Positions 60,961 to 64,000 of a stretch of 64,000 nt of DNA are shown one piece after another. Position numbers and translations under genes: made by a program. The stretch comes from Variovorax sp. 54 (GTDB lineage: Bacteria; Pseudomonadota; Gammaproteobacteria; Burkholderiales; Burkholderiaceae_C), in assembly GCF_002754375.1 (NCBI RefSeq), contig NZ_PEFF01000001.1, positions 744,001 to 808,000 of the forward strand. Reading direction: 5' to 3'. Each line of letters begins with the position of its first letter. The first letter of the stretch is position 1. Under the pieces are notes generated by a model. It searched no databases. It worked only from the letters and a program-made list of their open reading frames with translations, and was not told where the DNA came from.

Positions 60961-62832
60961 TCAGGTAACCGGCGACGGGTCTCTGAAGTGACGGGTTGCC
61001 GGAGAAAAAATCCGCGTCTGCCCCGTGACGGATGTCAGTTCTGCCATCGCCTGCAGGAGCGAAGCGGCGCTCACAGGCTTGAACAACATCGGCACCCCCG
61101 AGGACTGTGCACGCCGCAGTTGCTGCGGGGCCGTCTCGCCCGTGATCAGGAGCAGGGGAATGTCGAGCTGAAAGCGCTCGAGCAGGCGCAGGCCGACCTC
61201 GAGTCCATCTCCCCCATCGGCCAGCCGGTAGTCGCACAAGAGCATCGAGAACGGACGGCTTTTCGCATCCGGGTGCGTCAATGCTTCGACCGCATGCGAT
61301 TCGTCCGTCACTGCCACCACATCGACGGCGTGTGCACGCAGCAGTGCCGCCATGGCCAGGCGAATCTCCGCTTCGTCGTCGATCAGCAGCACGGGCCCGG
61401 GCAGGTTCGGCGCAGCAAGGCTGCGATGCGCGGGAATCTCCAGTTCATCGAGCAGCAGTTCGGCCGGCGCGGTGATCGCTGCCTCGGCTTGCGGCAGGAC
61501 CACGCGGAAATGCGTGCCGCGCCCCGGTCGTGAGTGCACCTCGATCGGGTGAGACATCAGGTGCGACAGGCGCTTGACGATCGACAGCCCGATCCCGAGT
61601 CCGCGCGCCCGGTCGCGGCCGGGGTTGTCGATCTGATAGAACTCTTCGAAGATGCGGCTCAACTGTTCGGGGGCAATGCCGACGCCGGTGTCGCGAACCT
61701 CCAGCCACACCTTGTCTCCTCGCCGCCGCGCGACCACGCTCACACCGCCCTCATGGGTGTACTTCAAGGCGTTTTCGACCAGATTCGAAAGCAGGCGGAA
61801 CAGCAGCTGGATGTCACTGCGCACCCACATGCCACTGGCACGGATGCGCAATTGCAGACCCTTCTGTTCAGCGTAAGGGGTGAAGGTCTGGTTGAGGACA
61901 AGAAGCAGCGCATCGAGTTCCAGTGCCTGCGGTTCGGACACGACCACGCCTGCATCCAGATGCGACACGTCGAGCATGGTGTCCAGCGATGCGCCGAGCG
62001 CGTCGACGGCGCGCATCAGGCGTTTGGCATTCGTTCTTTCAGGATGGTCATGCAGTGCGGTTTCCATGGCCGCGCCGAACAGTGCAATGGCATGCATCGG
62101 CTGGCGCAGGTCGTGGCTGGCCGCTGCAAGAAAGCGGGTCTTTTCCGCGCTGGCGCGCTCCACGGCAGCGATGCGTTCGCGCAACTGTGCGGCGAGCATC
62201 TCGTTCTCGAACTGCAACATCAAGGAGGCTGTCAGCCGCTTGTTCTGCTTCACCCCTTCGTGCAGTGTCAGTACCAGATTGGCAAAACTGAAAAGCGCCA
62301 GAAACCAGTGCAGCGTGCCACCGTGCCAGATCAGGGCAAGAATCAGCCCGCCCATCACGGGGATGCCGCAGCCGAACATGGCCCCCTTGATCGGCCAACG
62401 GGCCTGAATGGCCCGGGTCCAACTGACCATGATCACGACGATCACGACGGTCGTCATCGCCGGGGTCTGGATGAGCACGAGGAACAAGGCGCAGGGCAGC
62501 GCCGTGGTCACGCTGACCAGCGTGACGATCCACGTGTACCGGCGTGCCCAATAGCGGCTTTCGGACAAGGGGACATCCGGCGTCCACCGCGGAGAAAGCA
62601 AGGCATACAGGTTCATCGACACGACGGCGGCGACCATGCCGATCACCAGCAGGTGGTGGGTCGAATCGATGTTGAAGTAGCCGAAGATGCCAATGGCAAT
62701 GGCGAAGCCGATGTGCGCACAGGTGGCCGTCGTGTGTGCGGCATACACCGAGGCCACGTGTTCGCGGAGCACCCGATGGTCCAGATCGGCGGCCGCCGGG
62801 GCCTGATGCATCGATCGGGCAGCGTCATTCAT
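60961..62832 (-). CDS. Hybrid sensor histidine kinase/response regulator
   Basis: 623 residues. Six hydrophobic helices at about residues 35-190, HisKA with H240 in RFLAAASHDLRQPMHAIALF, HATPase (SNLVENALKYTHEGG, DTGVGIAPEQLSRIFEEFYQ, GLGIGLSIVKRLSHLM) and a C-terminal receiver domain (PVLLIDDEAEIRLAMAALLR; LLCDYRLADGGDGLEVGLRL; LLFKP-type MLFKPVSA). ATG at 62832. Forms a system with the NarL-type regulator 61 bases upstream. Confidence 0.92.
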   Translation of the reverse strand: MNDAARSMHQAPAAADLDHRVLREHVASVYAAHTTATCAHIGFAIAIGIFGYFNIDSTHHLLVIGMVAAVVSMNLYALLSPRWTPDVPLSESRYWARRYTWIVTLVSVTTALPCALFLVLIQTPAMTTVVIVVIMVSWTRAIQARWPIKGAMFGCGIPVMGGLILALIWHGGTLHWFLALFSFANLVLTLHEGVKQNKRLTASLMLQFENEMLAAQLRERIAAVERASAEKTRFLAAASHDLRQPMHAIALFGAAMETALHDHPERTNAKRLMRAVDALGASLDTMLDVSHLDAGVVVSEPQALELDALLLVLNQTFTPYAEQKGLQLRIRASGMWVRSDIQLLFRLLSNLVENALKYTHEGGVSVVARRRGDKVWLEVRDTGVGIAPEQLSRIFEEFYQIDNPGRDRARGLGIGLSIVKRLSHLMSHPIEVHSRPGRGTHFRVVLPQAEAAITAPAELLLDELEIPAHRSLAAPNLPGPVLLIDDEAEIRLAMAALLRAHAVDVVAVTDESHAVEALTHPDAKSRPFSMLLCDYRLADGGDGLEVGLRLLERFQLDIPLLLITGETAPQQLRRAQSSGVPMLFKPVSAASLLQAMAELTSVTGQTRIFSPATRHFRDPSPVT

Positions 62833-62893
62833 GAATTGGGCCCTTCCTTCTTCCTTTTTTCTTCGACGATCGCGTTGCACCTCCTCCGGTGAA

Positions 62894-63571
62894 TCAACGC
62901 AGGCTGCTGATCAGTTCCGCCCGCGATTGCACACCGAACAGCAAGAGGATCGTCGAAACATAGTTCTTCACCGTGCCTTCGCGCAACTCGGCCAACAGTG
63001 CGATCTCCTTGTTGGACTTGCCTTCGAGAATCATCTGCAGCACACGCGCCTGGCTTCCCGTCAGCGAGCTCAGGGCGCCGCCGGCGGAACGGCGAGGCGC
63101 CCGGGCAACCCACCTGGACGTACCTGGCAGGCCATCGACAACGTTCCGCCCGATCAGACCGCAGGCACGGATGAAACTCACCACCTCCTTGAGGTTGGCC
63201 GACTTCGGCAAGAACGCGCTGGCGCCCTGAGCCAGCGCACTTTGGGCAATGGCGTTCTGGGCCAGCGCGGTGGCGCCGGCGCCCGACAACGCGACCACGC
63301 GCGCCTGCGGATAACGCTGGAGAAAAACGGACACGCCGCTCAGGCCTGGTGTGTCAGGAAGCGCCAGATCGAGCAACACCAACCCGATGCTCGCCTGAGA
63401 GCGCTCATACACAGCCAGTGCCTGCGCCATGCTGCTGGCTTCGAAGACCTCGATTGCAGGCCCGTGGGGCGACGCTTGCGCCTGGAGCAAGGCACGCACG
63501 CCCAGGCGCACCAGGTCGTGGTCGTCCACGATCAGGATGGCTGACGCCCGGGTCGACACAGGAATGCTCAT
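62894..63571 (-). CDS. NarL/LuxR-type response regulator
   Basis: 225 residues: receiver domain (AILIVDDHDLVRLGVRALLQ; LVLLDLALPDTPGLSG with phospho-Asp; AFLPKSANLKEVV) and C-terminal helix-turn-helix (LTGSQARVLQMILEGKSNKE; AELREGTVKNYVSTILLLFG). First gene of a two-gene operon with the hybrid kinase. Target genes not visible. Confidence 0.92.
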   Translation of the reverse strand: MSIPVSTRASAILIVDDHDLVRLGVRALLQAQASPHGPAIEVFEASSMAQALAVYERSQASIGLVLLDLALPDTPGLSGVSVFLQRYPQARVVALSGAGATALAQNAIAQSALAQGASAFLPKSANLKEVVSFIRACGLIGRNVVDGLPGTSRWVARAPRRSAGGALSSLTGSQARVLQMILEGKSNKEIALLAELREGTVKNYVSTILLLFGVQSRAELISSLR

Positions 63572-63636
63572 GGCGCGCATGTTAGGGTCATGCGCCGCCG
63601 GCTGAAAGTGACGAAAGTCAACTCGTCAGCAGACCT

Positions 63637-64000
63637 TTACGCCTTCTTCAGTCCGATCTGCTGGGCGATCTGCCCAAACCGCGCAAGGTCTGACCGGGCC
63701 CGCGCCGCTGCCTCAGCAGGCGAGCTCCCCATCGGCATCCACCCCGCCTCAATCAACCTTTTCCGCGTCTCAGGCCGCGCCATGCCCTCAACGATCACCG
63801 CATGGAGCCTGTCGATGACGGCCTGCGGCGTGCCCTTCGGCGCCGCCAGGCCGAACCACCCCGAAGTCACGAAGCCCGGCAGCCCCGCCTCCTGCGCCGT
63901 GGGCACGCCGGGCAGCGATTCGCTGCGCTCGCGCGTCGTGACGAACAGCGCGCGCACCTTGCCGGCCTGCACGTTCGCGACCTGCGCGGCGGCGTTGTCG
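63637..64000 (-). CDS. Bug-type (TctC) receptor, N-terminus beyond window
   Basis: The C-terminal ~120 residues of a Bug receptor, running off the window edge: DNAAAQVANVQAGKVRALFV, LPGVPTAQEAGLPGFVTSGW, FGLAAPKGTPQAVIDRLHAV. It is distinct from the complete Bug gene at 50558-51526. No partner genes are visible in the window. Confidence 0.88.
   Translation of the reverse strand, partial: DNAAAQVANVQAGKVRALFVTTRERSESLPGVPTAQEAGLPGFVTSGWFGLAAPKGTPQAVIDRLHAVIVEGMARPETRKRLIEAGWMPMGSSPAEAAARARSDLARFGQIAQQIGLKKA

Noticed and set aside
60707..61237. A minus-strand frame spanning the intergenic gap and the kinase end.
   Set aside because: It overlaps the hybrid kinase in a different frame and lacks family motifs or a ribosome-binding site.
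1..64000. tRNA, rRNA, phage integration sites and CRISPR arrays.
   Set aside because: None could be recognised by reading both strands; no integrase or phage structural genes are present.

Overview
The window is high-GC DNA with long antisense open frames, a gene complement and operon styles (Bug-type tricarboxylate receptors, CaiB/acyl-CoA dehydrogenase cassettes, IclR/LysR regulators, Tad pilus, VgrG/Rhs cargo) typical of Burkholderiales, most likely Comamonadaceae close to Variovorax. The species is an inference from gene content only. No rRNA, tRNA or CRISPR array was seen.

Layout. 1-3617: end of an ABC exporter, a secreted alpha/beta-hydrolase lipoprotein, YnfA-like and YkvA-like membrane proteins. 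3625-8501 (minus strand): a compact four-gene module DUF3348, DUF802, OmpA/MotB, DUF2894. Its two core proteins look like a MotA/MotB-type ion-driven stator with a very long repetitive cytoplasmic tail, which recalls ZorA/ZorB. 8647-29454 (minus strand): a type VI secretion cargo island. From its promoter end it runs vgrG2, a DUF4123 adaptor, a 1098-aa metallophosphoesterase effector, two tandem beta-helix lipoproteins (candidate immunity), vgrG1, a 1620-aa Rhs protein with a swapped JAMM-like (DUF4329-type) C-terminal domain, a signal-peptide-bearing candidate immunity protein, then an AT-rich tail of orphan small genes (two VOC proteins, an unknown, a pentapeptide protein, an AP2-domain protein). 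No T6SS structural genes are present, so this is an orphan cargo locus.

30176-33797: an EamA exporter/nitroreductase/SnoaL/DUF6506 operon divergent from its probable LysR regulator. 34253-35434: a ChaA-type cation/proton antiporter with three hairpins in its leader. 35780-38190: a NarL-type sensor kinase and response regulator that converge on a complete-looking Tad/Flp pilus operon (49084 down to 38227), which begins with a 48-codon pilin-like gene that is easily overlooked.

49341-54763: an acyl-CoA catabolic cassette (CaiB transferase, Bug receptor, two acyl-CoA dehydrogenases) divergent from an IclR regulator with a perfect operator-like palindrome between them. 54889-59319: a tannase/feruloyl-esterase lipoprotein, a 5'-truncated Bug pseudogene, a LysR regulator and an Old Yellow Enzyme reductase. 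59409-63571: an unknown lipoprotein, a hybrid sensor kinase and a NarL-type regulator. The window ends inside another Bug receptor gene.

The most interesting material is the T6SS cargo island (duplicated lipoprotein with a duplicated stub of the effector 3' end, toxin-tip replacement, and recombination between the two vgrG genes) and the Zorya-like stator module.
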